DNA of 64,000 nt from Rhyacophila brunnea (Eukaryota > Arthropoda > Insecta > Trichoptera > Rhyacophilidae), in the NCBI GenBank assembly GCA_022495005.1, contig JAGYXB010000665.1, forward strand, positions 434,001-498,000, given 5' to 3'. The notes beneath the pieces were generated by a model. The model saw nothing but the letters and a program-made list of their open reading frames with translations, was not told the DNA's origin and did not search any database. The position numbers and the translations under genes are program-made. Shown piece by piece: positions 36,001 through 49,800 of the stretch. How positions within the stretch are numbered: position 1 is the stretch's first letter; the number at the start of each line of letters is the position of its first letter.

Positions 36001-38753
36001 AAACATTACAAATGTAACTTAAAATATTAACATAACCATAAAATAATATGTAGTTATAAGATGAGTTTATTAAAATTAAGCAAATGCATATTAATTACAA
36101 CAGTTGTTTTTATTACCTTTGAATTAAAAAACATTTTAAATGAAATTTGAAGATTTACTTAAAAGCAATACTCTCACACTCAAAAAATGGTTTAAATAAA
36201 TGCAATACCTATACACGATACTAATTTATTTATCCTACAACATATGTAAGTATACGTAGGTACTGCGAATATTCTATTTCTTATTATTAATATTTTTATA
36301 TATAAAAATTGCAGATTAAATTAATAAATAGGAGCCAAATAAAATAATGTTAAGAATGATATTTTTTTTATCCATAACGCAAAAGCTGAATTAAATAGTT
36401 AAGTGCGTACTTATTTATGACATTATAGTGTTCCTTTTTATGATAGTTTTTTTGGGAATCTTGAATAAATTTAATCCATTTCTTTAGGGACAGTGATGAT
36501 AACATTGAAAAACCATCGGCTGTATAAACGAATGTCGAATGATGTTATATAATCGGGACGTTAAGGGTAAATGCCGTGAAATTAATGGCATTTTGTATTG
36601 TAGGTCGAATCGATGAAGTTCTTTTTTACAAAACATCTCTCGCTGATCGATTTGCTATGCTAGCGTCGTACAAATGGACACCGCTATTTGTAACTGCGGC
36701 GGCTGTACGCTTTGTTTACCAAAAACCTAACTTGGCTAACTGTAACTAGTAACTATTTTTTAGGTTAACCGCGAAAATGGAATATCCAGCGGAGCAATTT
36801 TGATTACTACCCAGGCTATTGACATAACAAAAATAAATACTCAATCGAAATGAAAAATGAAAAGAAATATTGAACGGAACAACCAACCAATTTATAATGA
36901 AAAATTTGACTACAAAATAAGCAAAACCATATTATTTTCCGTAAAATTAATATTTGAAGTACAAAAACATAAATACAATTACATTTCGTTAAATAACCAT
37001 AAAGCAACCATATTTTAAAATAATATTGTACCTACTCATATATTATTTATGTTGGGGTGAGATAAAGACATTGAAGACAACGAAGACAGGAAGAAACCCT
37101 TTTCCATATAGACATAGCCTACTAGATCACTAAGGCCATGATGAAATGAACTGAAAGTAAGTTTTCACTGCAGATTAATAATTTGAAGAAAACTTTGCTC
37201 GTCTGAAAATCCACAAGCATTTCAACACAACACAACCTCGAGTTGTTTTGAATCTCAAGAAGAGTATTTGATTTTCGAGAACTTTAAATTGGTTTATTGA
37301 TCCCTCGAGATAATCGATAATTCCCGTTTTTAAGGCAGAAAAGTACTACGCTATGGATAAATTATGAAAATTCTTCGATTTCTTGATTTTTTCTATCCAA
37401 AATGAAAGTTGAGACCTTTTTAGCTTTATTTCCATTTTTTAACTTCCGAAAAGTTTTCCCACCCACAAAAGGTTTTTTCGTAATGTTGTTTTTGTTTGTA
37501 CGAATTTGGTTGTATTCTGTATGTCACGATTATCACACCGAATTGAACAATCAATGTACACGTGAGGTGAATTCTGAAGAATATTCTTTACAATTTCTCG
37601 AGAAACTCTAAATCTTATAAAAAAATCTCAAGAAACGAGAATCAAGTTTTTTCACTATTTTTTTACCTACTTAGCATATTGAATTGTTTCTTTTCAATAC
37701 AATACGAATGTCAAAAATACTGATACTGTCACGGAGAAGGCTCTCACTTTCTCAAAACCCACCATTAAATGATGTAAAATTACATTCCCTCCTTATTTGG
37801 TGCCACATTTGGCATAACATAACATAATACCAAAATCAGTTCTAGTAAAAACAGCGTTAATTAGCTCTTCACAATTAGGTTTATATAATCCGCCTAGGAT
37901 GGACATAATAATTTAGGAAGAAAAGGATATAATAATTGTATTTAAATACACCATACAAGACGTATTGTAATTTGCTGCACTTCGTTATTATTATTTTCAA
38001 AATCCGGGGCGAAGTTCCCAGACTAGCCAAAAATACCTTGCGGTCGCAGGAATTCCGTAAAATGTTCGAATTAATTTACATGTGAAATTATTGCACGTAA
38101 TGCAGTAACTAAGTACTCTCATTGCCTGTTGTCAATCTTATACTCGAATATGTACATTTGAACTTAACACGGCGACAATACATAAGTATAATAAATTTGC
38201 ATTGTGCCCACATAATTTACATTGAAAAATATATTCTTCCAAAATTGAATATATTTCAGTTGGTACCTACATTAAACAATTTTAGCCTTATAAGCATGTA
38301 CAGTATATATTTTATATATGCATACAATGTACCCAATTCCATTGTTATGTGAAAATTTCGTGGAAAATTATAACTAAGCTTTACGTTTTAATAAATTACG
38401 GATGTATGGATTTTTTCGTTGAAGGAAATATATATATAATTTCAATCAATGATATCAGTCGTTGCCTCATTACTGATGATCGTGGTGTTCATGAATAGTT
38501 TCTATTTTACCTATAAATCCCAATCAGTCGACTATTAATTTTAAACACTTTTAATTGTATTATGTCTTCGGCTGAAAAATTATACTACTATTAAACTGCC
38601 TAATTTTATATTAAAACCAATTAATTACTATCAAAAACACTCAGGAAGTCCTGAGTGTTTTTAACGATTTTCACGAATGAGAACATAATGATTATGTATG
38701 TATTATAAATACACGTGAACGCATTAATAAAGTCTTTACTGACCAGACTAAAT
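33065..38753. other. Gene-poor intergenic region
   Basis: About 5.7 kb of AT-rich DNA. No exon with splice or family support was found. At 33246 a CAGAGGTAGCGAACTTTTTA stretch looks like a hAT terminus but no partner end was identified. Open frames at 33873-34178 and 37402-37611 look like chance. Confidence 0.45.
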
Positions 38754-39200
38754 TGCATTAATTAATAAATATGTACTTATCTGAAAACATTAAAAGGAAA
38801 AATATTTTTTTTATGTTAAGTCAAAGATAAACTTACAATTATTGTAAAAAAATGTTATAGAATGTGAATTTGTCAAAGGATCCCATCTTATTACTACATA
38901 TATTTAAGGTCATATTTATTATTAAAAGTTAGGTTATTAAGTTTTCTATATTTTTTGTAGAGATTTTTGACTAATTCATAGTTTTAATATGTTTTATATT
39001 TATTTTAAAAAACATCGATTTTTATAAAAATATAAATGTGTATAACTAGAAATCCTTTTTATTCATATCAAATCAAGCTTCAATATTGGGACCATACCTA
39101 AATAATATTTCATATAAATAAAAAGGATTTCAAGTTATACACATTTATATTGTTATAGAAATCGATGTTTTTTTTTTAAATAAATATAAAAAATATTAAA
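38754..39200. repeat. Foldback MITE family, copy 1 (right arm truncated)
   Basis: Starts ATTAATTAATAAATATGT and contains TCAAAGATAAACTTACAATT. The centre is a long inverted repeat: about 38993-39072 against 39112-39192, arms of about 80 bp. The outer right arm is missing. Related copies are at 46638 and 48810. Confidence 0.65.
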
Positions 39201-39867
39201 CACATGGGCGAAAAAAGAAGACATACTATTGTTTTAAACAAAATATATACACACTTCCTATTTCAAAATTGGCAATAATAATTATGGTTTTAATAAATTG
39301 TCAAAACTCCAAAATATAAACTTTTGAATTAATTTCAATTGGTAAATATTTATCACAATATATATAAAGCTTTTTCACGATTTTCCCCATTCTTTATCTT
39401 CACGAAACTTGTCGGCGGATAGCCTTGCCTTGCCATTATACCCAATTCTTGGGTTACAATTTTTTCTCATAAGACAACATAGATTGATGCTAATAAATAA
39501 ATAAATAGTTAATTAAAATAAAACAATCATATGTAATACTTATTAGCTTATTACAGTGCGTTTTAATTTAATTAATAGTGTATTTCCACCAAGAATATTA
39601 AAGAAAAAAACGTGGAAATGAAACCCTTTTTTTTTAAATAATTATATACCTATACGTAGGTCTTAAAATGGGTGGGGATACGGTTTATCTTCGAAAAAAA
39701 CATTTATAAGACATAATTTAAATACTTATATAAATATGAACATATTAAGAAAATTTACCGGGGTATACTATATATTTCATTTTCAATGTCAACCGCATTC
39801 TCAGAGCGTAAAAATAGATATCTATGGTTAATTCAAAAATATTTTTATAGACTTTGCCGTCACCCTC

Positions 39868-40530
39868 CCAATTGATATCATCAGCCTGGACTACCCACTG
39901 CTAGGCGAAAACCTCTTCAAACTGTTTCTCGATAATGTGTGTTGCGTTTATACCATATCCCACTATAATCAGGTTGTGACACGAGACTATAAACTTAGAT
40001 CGTAGTGCTAGTTATTGGACATAATTCGAATACAATATGATAAAATGTTTGTATAAAATAACTATTGCTACACATTGAAATAAATGGCAATAATTTAAAT
40101 GAAATATGCCTTTGAAGTTGTTCATTTATTTCGAAGAAAATCAATAACTAGCACTACCATCGAATTCGTAATCCATTGCCATGACCGGTATATAGTCGCA
40201 CTTGGTTGATGCGTACTTCCACAGAATTTAACTATTTCGTCGATCTAGATATTGGTTATTACTGGATGACTAGATTCTCATCTTACTATGTACTTTGCTA
40301 ACATCGATTTGAAGTTTTTAGCAAACTTTATTACATCGCATAGGTACCCTTGATTGTTTCCTTATCCAACCATTCCGTATTTCGTCCTTGCGCGTTATGC
40401 CTAGAATGCATCTCTCTATACCACGATACGTTTCTCTTCAGTTTTTGAATCTCTATTTTACTAACGGTCAATCATTCGCACGTATATGTGATTACGGAAA
40501 ATACACAGTGGATAAACATAATATCGAGTT
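39868..40530 (-). mobile_element. Second, older RTE-type LINE fragment
   Basis: Nucleotide similarity to 1201-1630 in the same orientation: the CATCAGCCTGGACTACCCAC start, the AGTTTTTAGCAAACTTTATT, GCGTTATGCCTAGAATGCAT and GTGATTACGGAAAATACACA stretches all have counterparts there. No open frame survives. It is therefore a more decayed C-terminal RT/3' UTR piece. Confidence 0.65.
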
Positions 40531-40800
40531 TTAGGCAACAATACAACTGATGTTATCTTACAATTTAAAGTAAATGCTTCCGGTGTTGGCGATAGCGTAT
40601 GACAAAGATACAAATATGTTATAGTTCGAAACGAATCAATGCGTTAAGTCAATTACCATCTCTGCGAGATGACCACCGAATGACGTTGCCAGGTGCTGCG
40701 GGATCAATCGTCGGGCCACGTATATTATAGCAAGCATCTCTGTTTTTAGCCTCTTACCGGTATTTAAACGAATTGTTGACTTATCGCGGTGTAGTTCGCG

Positions 40801-43800
40801 ATGGCTCCTCTATCTGTGCTGTTGCTGCCTCTCACATTTGCGCTCGTCTTCGCAGGTGCGTAATAATTAAATTAACATTTATTTACCTCTATTCAATATT
40901 GTAGTTTACGCACGTGAATTGCATTTTTTGTAAATACAGTGAACTTTCAGTGATCTTAACGTTATCAAAATGATTTCTGTCACTTCTATATTCATCCTAA
41001 AACAATTCACATTAAAATAAAAAAGGAAACTAAGATTGAATACTAAAATAATACACAAACTTCATATCTGTTTCTATGCTGAATCCAATATTATTAGATA
41101 ACGTTAAGAAAATAATCGTCAATTAAAATTTGAAACAATTCAAGATATTTAACCAAATGAAATTAATGAATCATATGAATCTATAATATAATATGTATAG
41201 ATCATTGGATCAATACACATTTCGACGTTTTATTATTTTTTTTGCGTCGCATTACTTAATATGAATATTTATAATAGATTATTGTATTATTAACTAAAGA
41301 TTCTGAAAGACAAATAATGGAAATTATATTACATATTGTCATTATCCAAAATGGTTATGTTGTTATACATATTTTCACTATGTCATACTAAATATAATTA
41401 AACTGTTTTTTACAGTTTATTTATTCATAGATTAAAAACTTGTAATGCAATCGTGTATGATGTTAAATATAATTTAGTAACCACTAATTTAAAATACTTA
41501 GTTGATTGTTGAGTCTTGGTTAAGTTAAAGTTAATTTAAAAAAAAATGTTAATTAGATCGTTATTTCACATAATTTTAATAAGGTTAGGAGCCATTTCAC
41601 ACACTTATACGGACATCGTATTTATCAAAAATACACTATTGCAGCTTTTCATAAAAAATCGACAGTTAAAAATGTATATTAAATCCAAGCTATGTTGGTT
41701 GAGAATGTATTATTTAAATAAAAAAAGTTACGAAAAACTAGCACGCTATTTATGGTTTTCGAATCCTTAAAAATGCTGTTATGATGTCACGACATTTCGA
41801 TGAGAAAAAAAATCGTGTATATAATATATTTATTTATTTATTTTATTATTATTATTATTATTTTCATATCTATGTATAACATGCAGATACTTTGGAGAAA
41901 ATAATAAAATGTTCAAGATGAGAAGTAAATTTAAAATTGTATAATTAAACAAGTTTGGCTGCAACAAATGCTTTACACGCAGCGCTCGAAATGGAAAAGT
42001 TTACGAACCGGAGCGCTCGACAAATTTTCGGAAGATATTTACATAGTCATCAAATCGTATGTGTATTTTATGAAAATAAGTGTGTCAGATTTTCTATTCT
42101 ATGACCTATCTAGCTCAGACGCTCAACATATTTTTTCCACGAGACGGAGCGATAATTTTACAAATTTCACGAGCCGGAACAGCGCTCCGGTGCGTTCCGT
42201 TCCATTTCGAGCCCTGTTTACACGTGATATGTATCTTAGGTGTCATACATTCGATGAAAACAGCCTTGGAGGCTTGACTCATGACCTCTAAGTTTTGTTA
42301 AAAACAAATTATATATAACATGACCACCAAGTGTCATTTGAAAAGTTAGAAATTAATATTATTCGATTGAAAAGTAAAGATTCAAAATATTATCAATTAC
42401 ATTTGTAACGGCTTATACCTACACGTCATTTATTGTGACCTATTAACTTACTTTTAAAAATCTTACGAGTAGTTTGTAGCAAAAACTAATAATATGCACC
42501 TACATAGCCAGCTGGTATTTTTTTAAATTTTTTACTTACAAACTCCACAGACATTACAATTATTACAAATATAAAAAATGTAAGTAGTTAATTACAATAT
42601 AAATAATAAAGTAAAACAAATAACAGGCGGATATAGAGGTCATCATTAAATAGACAAAGCCACGATATTATATTATTTAATTTATTCCATGTTGTTAAAC
42701 ATAGCACAATAATGGACATTTTAACACCGCGAATGTATATCAAAATCATCATATTATATTGATACACATCCATTACATCACTACGTTCGATCTTATGAGC
42801 ATCATAATATGAGCCTCCACAGATTAGAGGTTGTATTAACAGATTTGTATTGTTGCGAGAAATGTATGTTAACGAGTTCTATAGCCTATTAGGTCCATAT
42901 TCTGAATCCAAACACACATTGAAAACAAATTTTCAAGATTTCAATTCACAAATTTGTCAGACATGGGATTCGAACTTGGGACCCTCGACATTAAAAGCCG
43001 ACACGCTACCGCTCGGCCATCGTGGACTCATTCATACATACACAATATTGTTTTTAGACACAGTCTTATAAGATTTGCAATTGGGTATTTGATTACAAAC
43101 ATTGCCCATTCTATTTAATACTATCATATTATCACCAAGACAAGTTGTATTCAAGTTATTATTATTGTCAGGTTAAGAGAAGACACAACGATTACACAAT
43201 ATAAACACATACTTGAAAAATATGTTTTTATAATATTATGGAATTCTCACTAAAGTGATAGAATTCTACGAAATATGATGAATATATTTATTTATAATGT
43301 TTAATAGTTCTAAATATTATGAGCACGATTTAAATTAAAATTTGCTCATAAGTGATGACGTTCATTTTGTAAATAGTACCTTTGCGTCACCTGTTGTATC
43401 ATGTTGATGTCCACTGATATTTATTTCGATGGGTAGGTATTTATTGATAAATAACAGAATAATGAATTTTTATCTAGTGAATAAAATATTATAATATTTG
43501 TTTCATTAAAACAAGTTTCTTGAAGTATAAATATTTCAAAATAACATCACTGCCATGCCAACATAATCCGATCCGATCCCAATGCCAAAGGTAGGTAGGT
43601 ACATACTGCAAAGCATAATAATGTGAATCATATCATTTCTTTTATAGTAAATGTTCCTAATGATTGTATTGTTTATTACATAATAGTTGGTTTTAAACCC
43701 TTTGTATGATGGTTAAATAACCCGCTACCCATATTAAATAAAAAAAAACATTTATACCGATGTCAAGTTCAATAAATAAATGTAACAACCGTGTATTCGT

Positions 43801-46800
43801 AATTTAACCGGCGCCAGCGAACTGTTTGCCAATATTTTCTTGCAAATTAAGCATTGTACTTCATGATTTTGTTTTCGATGTTTCTAAATTCAAATGATAA
43901 TTAAAAGTCGATATCTTGTTTTCGATTTTGAAAAGAATATTACGAAAAATTAGGATTTTTTTCGGTTTATCCCCATTCTTTACAAATTCGAGAATATGAG
44001 ATTGAAATGCTACGGACGTGCATTTTTATTGGGACTTTTGGTATAACTTCAGCAATCTCTGCTTGATTATTGCCAAATATTGATATATTGAACACGACAA
44101 TATACTTTTTAATTTTTTAAATTTATACCGACTTTCAGAATTCGATTTCTGGCTTCCAAGGTTGTGGCAAAATTCCGTTTCTACGATCTTTTGAAGAACT
44201 GAGATTTAAAAATTATGTTATATAAAAACAAAAGCATTTTCCTTGCGATTATCTATTTAACTTTACATCAGAGGTTTTCCGTTGAGTTACTGGCGACTCC
44301 CTGGGAGTCCCGACCCACAGATTTTCAATCCGTGGCTTATGGTATAGTTCATTATTTTAGACGTAAAATATGCAAGCATGCATCTATAGACCTATGAATA
44401 AAATTATCAATCTGTATCAATGTGAACTCAATGTGTTTTTCTTATTTTCTTGATTATATTCCCAACATCAGTTAGTTACACGATGAAAAGAAAAACATAT
44501 ATTTGTTTTATAAATATGCAAATTCTATTATATGCATGACTGTGTATTACTTCCGGTATTTAACAGTTCGTAGATCTCACTAATTAATAATATTTTTCAC
44601 TCGTCAAAAATTTTCATTTCTGAATAACAAAAAACAACGATAATCATGTATTTTTACAAAATTTCCGACTAAAATGCTACCAGTTGTTTTTTTATTATGA
44701 CAGTTAATCATATTATTGTATATTATGATTGTTTTGTGAATAGGTTGCTTGATTTTTTAATCGTAATTGTGTATTAAAAGTACAAGGTGACTGTGGTAAC
44801 GAACACATCATCAGTGGGAATTTATATGACCACTGTGATCATTATATACAATATATTACACATACTTTTTATTATAACTCAATTAATATAACATCAATAA
44901 TTATTATTTTTATTGGTTTAGGGTTAATATAAATTTTGTTACGGAATACTTAACTCATTTACGTTACATGGAATTACTTTCTTATATACTTAACATAAAT
45001 TGTAACGTTTGAGTTTTTTTTTTAATAAAATTTATATAAGTAATAAATTTATGATAATAATTGACCACTAAGTAAACGCTGGACATCTTGTTAAGATTTT
45101 TTTTTATTTATTTAATAATATGGATGTTACGCTATAGTTTTTTTATCCAGATACACCGTCAAAAGTGGGCACCGAGGTTTAGTTACAATACCATATTAGT
45201 TTAATATTTTTTCTCAAATATATGAAAATGGACAATAGTACCTAGGCAATTTGATATAAAATAGCAGTATATACCAGTGACCTTAAACTAGATAATTTTT
45301 AATAATTATAAATTCTTAATAGAAAGGCATTGGGTGCCAATATTTTTTTTTTTAAAGAAAACATTTGAATAAAATCGATTTAATCTACTGTGAAGGACAT
45401 TTCTAATTGATGTTAACTGTTGATTTTCCTTTAATTTAATTACATATTCAAGTTTGTAAAGATTCTTATAGGCTAGTTAATATGGGCAATAGAATAATAA
45501 ATGGATTGTGATACATAATTATTTGAAATAATGTACCATACATAAGATACATAATCAACAATAAATACCTACTAAGAAATACAAATTTTCCATAAAACTG
45601 GTTATATTATTCGCGTAAATAATGTTGATTGCGACGTTTTTTATATATCTCGATAAAAACGGACAGCTCTATCCGATTTTATGAGAAATCGCAGTTTGGC
45701 TTATATTTTCCCATACTTATAAAATTTTGAAATATTTAAAATATCATGTACTTAATATATAATTACAAATCGCAGAAATGTTCTACGTTAACATTGAATG
45801 ATTTCAAAATTTAAAATATGTAGGTAAGTATTATTAAATATCGAAAAATTGTCTAACTGTCAAATTTCTAGATAACGTTTTTAAGCTCACAGGCAAGGTT
45901 TTAAAATCCAATTGAACGCAACATTACAACCTGGGATTAAACATTAATTATTGTATTTCAAGGATCCAATGAGTTGGACTGAGTTGGAATGACTAACTAC
46001 CTTTTCTCGTTGTAAATAGTTAATACCTTCTATTATGTGGATGTCTATAATATTATGCTCCTTTTCTGATAATTCCCACGTTAATCAGATTAAAATTATA
46101 AGTTAAATTGCCCATTTTAACATCCTACCAGCAATGCGGATCGGATATCACGTCGTTTTTACAGTAGTTAAAACTGTATATTAATATATACATATATAAA
46201 AAAACATTGTTTTATATTAATATAATAAGCAACTATTCACATTTATATTATTTTCTCTATTTTCAGACGTAGCATACTATGTGCCAAAAGCTTTCTACAC
46301 AATTGACAAGTTCGGCCATGAATCCGCGCCCGTCATGCTGCTAGGAGGACCACGTTTCCGCCGAAATGCTTTTGGATCCTCGTCGTCTTCTTCTTCGTCC
46401 AGCTCATCTAGTTCAGGGTTTGGACCTGGACAGAGTTACTCTATTAGCACGAGCAGCGGTGGTTAGTACCCATATTAATTATAATGTTTGTCTGTATGTA
46501 GTCAACAAAGATTTTCGTCAATAAATTAACTTCCAGGAACATTACAATGAAGAGGGATCCTATATGCCAACAGAGAACGTAGCGGAAAAATAAGAAGCTG
46601 GCAATTTGAGATTTTTTTTGATAATTTACAATTTCAACTGTATTAATTAATAAATATGTATCTGAAAACATTAAAACGATTTTTTTGAGTCAAAGATAAA
46701 CTTACAATTGTAAAAAATGAATTTGTCACATATTTGGTACATAGGTTACGTTATTACATTATTTTTATGGTTATATTTATTATTAAAATTTAGTTTTCAA

Positions 46801-49800
46801 TTTTTTTACGGTTTAGATTTTTGACTAATTCGTAGTTTTTATATTTTTTATATTTATTTTAAAAAACATGTTGTGACTTCGTCGCGCAAGATCTCTTGTT
46901 TATGCACTTTAAGGAAGCTAAATAATATGATATTCTAACCAATCTCAAAATAATTCTAATGTTATCCTTTTTGGTTTATAACCTTCGATTCTTCGATATA
47001 TAAATAATTGGACGTTTATTATTCAATATAATTAATAATACATTTATGTATACCAATGTAAATTAAAAACCACATTTGTGGAGTAGGTGTGTACATAATA
47101 TTATGTAAATCAGGATAAGAAACTTTTTGTTCATAATAATATCACCACATTAACGGTATTAATTTGCCCATACAGTAACATTCTATCAATTATGGTAATC
47201 TCAATTAAAATATAACAAATTTGTATACTTATTCCCGTTTAAATTTATTGATTTGCTATTTAAATGAATGGTTGATATGTTTTCAGGAAATGGATATGAC
47301 CCCTATTTGACATCCGGTGCAGCATACCAACCCGGATATCAGTCCAATACATACAATAGTCCTGGAACTTTTCATAGCGCCCCAGTGTAAGGTTTAATTA
47401 TTATTATCTATACTAAATTATGACCAATATAAATATTTAAGCATGGATAATCTAGAGTGCTCTTAACTTCAGTTATTTATTGATCCTCTTTTTAAATCTA
47501 TAATGGTTTAACAAGCAATAAAGGTCGACAAGAATATTCATAGATATAATATACAATAATTATTAGTCACAAAATTATATTAAATTAAATTGTGTGATGG
47601 TTCCAATAACAGGCAGGCACAACTTTTGATTTGTATCAAGGGCTATATTTTAAATGGGTAGGAATTCTTATAATATTCAGTTGAAGTGATTTTATTAAAG
47701 CTAATGGATGAGACATAGTGGTATGTAGATTTTATTTTTCTTAAAATAAAGCACGAGGTGTTACTTGCTAATTCGTTATGAAGGAAATTTACTTTATTAA
47801 CTATTTACTCGATGTAATATTGTGTATTGCAACTTTTACAATCAAGGAAGATTTCATGAATATCAAAATATGATTTCATGGTCTTACAATGAATGGCGAT
47901 TCAAAGAAATAATCTCGCTACTTAGATATTGGCTCGTTTGGTCATCATGAATACAACAAGCAAGTAAAAATAAGTCGTGACATGATAAATCATGCAAGAT
48001 AGAAGATTCTTTTGAGTATGTGATAAGCTGCTCACCCAAGGCTGTTGACGTGTAGTTTTTGAAGGTTCCTTTTAATATAATTAATTATCGGAAATTGTTA
48101 ACGTATTTGAATCAACAGATTTTATTTTGATAAAATAGTTAATTTAGCAGAACAGGTAAAACGTTTTAGCTCACTTATATAACTGAATGATTGATTGCAT
48201 ATAATGCAAAACAACAAAAAAAAACCATTAAAAAATGACATTAAATTTGTATTATTCAATTTAGGTCTTTTTATTTATAATTTACCTCATATACATGCAT
48301 ATTAGAAAAATAATGGCACCGATATTTTTTCTATGTTTCTCAGTTTCTGATGTGTTCCGAATTATGTATGTTCAATAAATAATACTATATACGTAGGTAC
48401 TTAAAAATTGTGTAATATTCATTGAAAAAAACTTTAATTGAAAATAATATGAAACGGAAAATTAAATTTATACGATACTTGATGTACTTGTATCATTTTT
48501 ATAAGCTTGTTTTCTAACTTATCTAGAAATATAGAAAAATAATCGTGTATGAAAACAATAATTTAGGTATAATGGAAAAAAAACTATTAATTGAACTTGC
48601 GTTTACGCAGTAGGACTTCTTTAAAAAAAAGACCTAACATAGTTCCTTATTTAATCATATTAGTTCAGAAACCTTTTACGTGAGCACGATTCCATTTATT
48701 ATAATATGTTTAACATATCTTTGTATTAATTACATTTATTGCAAAATTATATTAAAAAGGTGCCTACTTATTGTAAAATAAATTCTAAATATGTTCAATT
48801 CAAAACTAAATATTTTTTAGATTAAAACATTAAAAATAAAAATGTTTTTTATTTAAAATCAAGGATAAACTTACAATTTAAACACAAACATTATAAAATA
48901 TGAAATCGTTCAATCATAATATTACATTTTGTTTTACGGTAATAGTCATTACTAAAAATTTGTTTATTAAATTAATTTTCTCTGATGCTTAGAAAAGACT
49001 TTTAACTAATTCATAGTTTTAATGTTTTTTTGTACTTATGTATTCAAAAAAAAAAACATCGATTTACTTATATAAAAATAATAAAAATGTGTATTACTTG
49101 AAATCCCTAATATTTATATCGAATCCAAATTAGGTATGGTCACTATAGTGATGCTCGATTTTATATAAATATAAAGGATTTCACGGTATACATATTTACT
49201 TTTTTTGTAGAAATCAAAGTTTTTTAAAAATATGTATAAAAAACATTAAAACTATGAATTAAATTAGTCAAAGATATTTTATGTACAGTATAGAAAACTT
49301 ATTATGACGACAAAATAATATTTAATAGTAAGATGAACGAATGCAAATTTTGTAACGTCTTTTTAATTGTCAGTTTATTCTTGAATTTAAATAAAAATAT
49401 TTTTCTTTTTAATATTTTTAGATACATATTATGTATTAATTAAAATACTTTAAAATGTAAAACATAAAAAAATTGTAAGCTTCGTATTTTTCCGCTAGGT
49501 GACTCATGTATGGGGAGTGAGTATTCACCTAATGAGTGTTAGTTATACGAACTTGACATGTATGATATTATTATTTAACTAGTACCTACTTGCATTTCAA
49601 TCTAGTTCTTTCCCAGAGGTTTTAATTGAAATGTAATGAATTACTATTAATTTGTCAATTTTGATCTAGTTACATATTAAAATCCCATATATACTAAAGA
49701 ATTGCTACATTCATTTAAAAAAAAACTATATCCTTGACTTTCACCATTCAATGTAGGTACTTAACATTATCCAAAATAAATATTATGAATCATGAATGAA

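Noticed and set aside
37225..37640. CTCGAG-rich stretches resembling the hAT element at 6439-7045
   Set aside because: Only short CTCGAGA-type words are shared; no terminal repeat or TSD.
41546..41770. 74-codon open frame in intron 1 of gene A
   Set aside because: Basic, Lys/Tyr/Leu-rich translation typical of random AT-rich sequence; no homology recognised.
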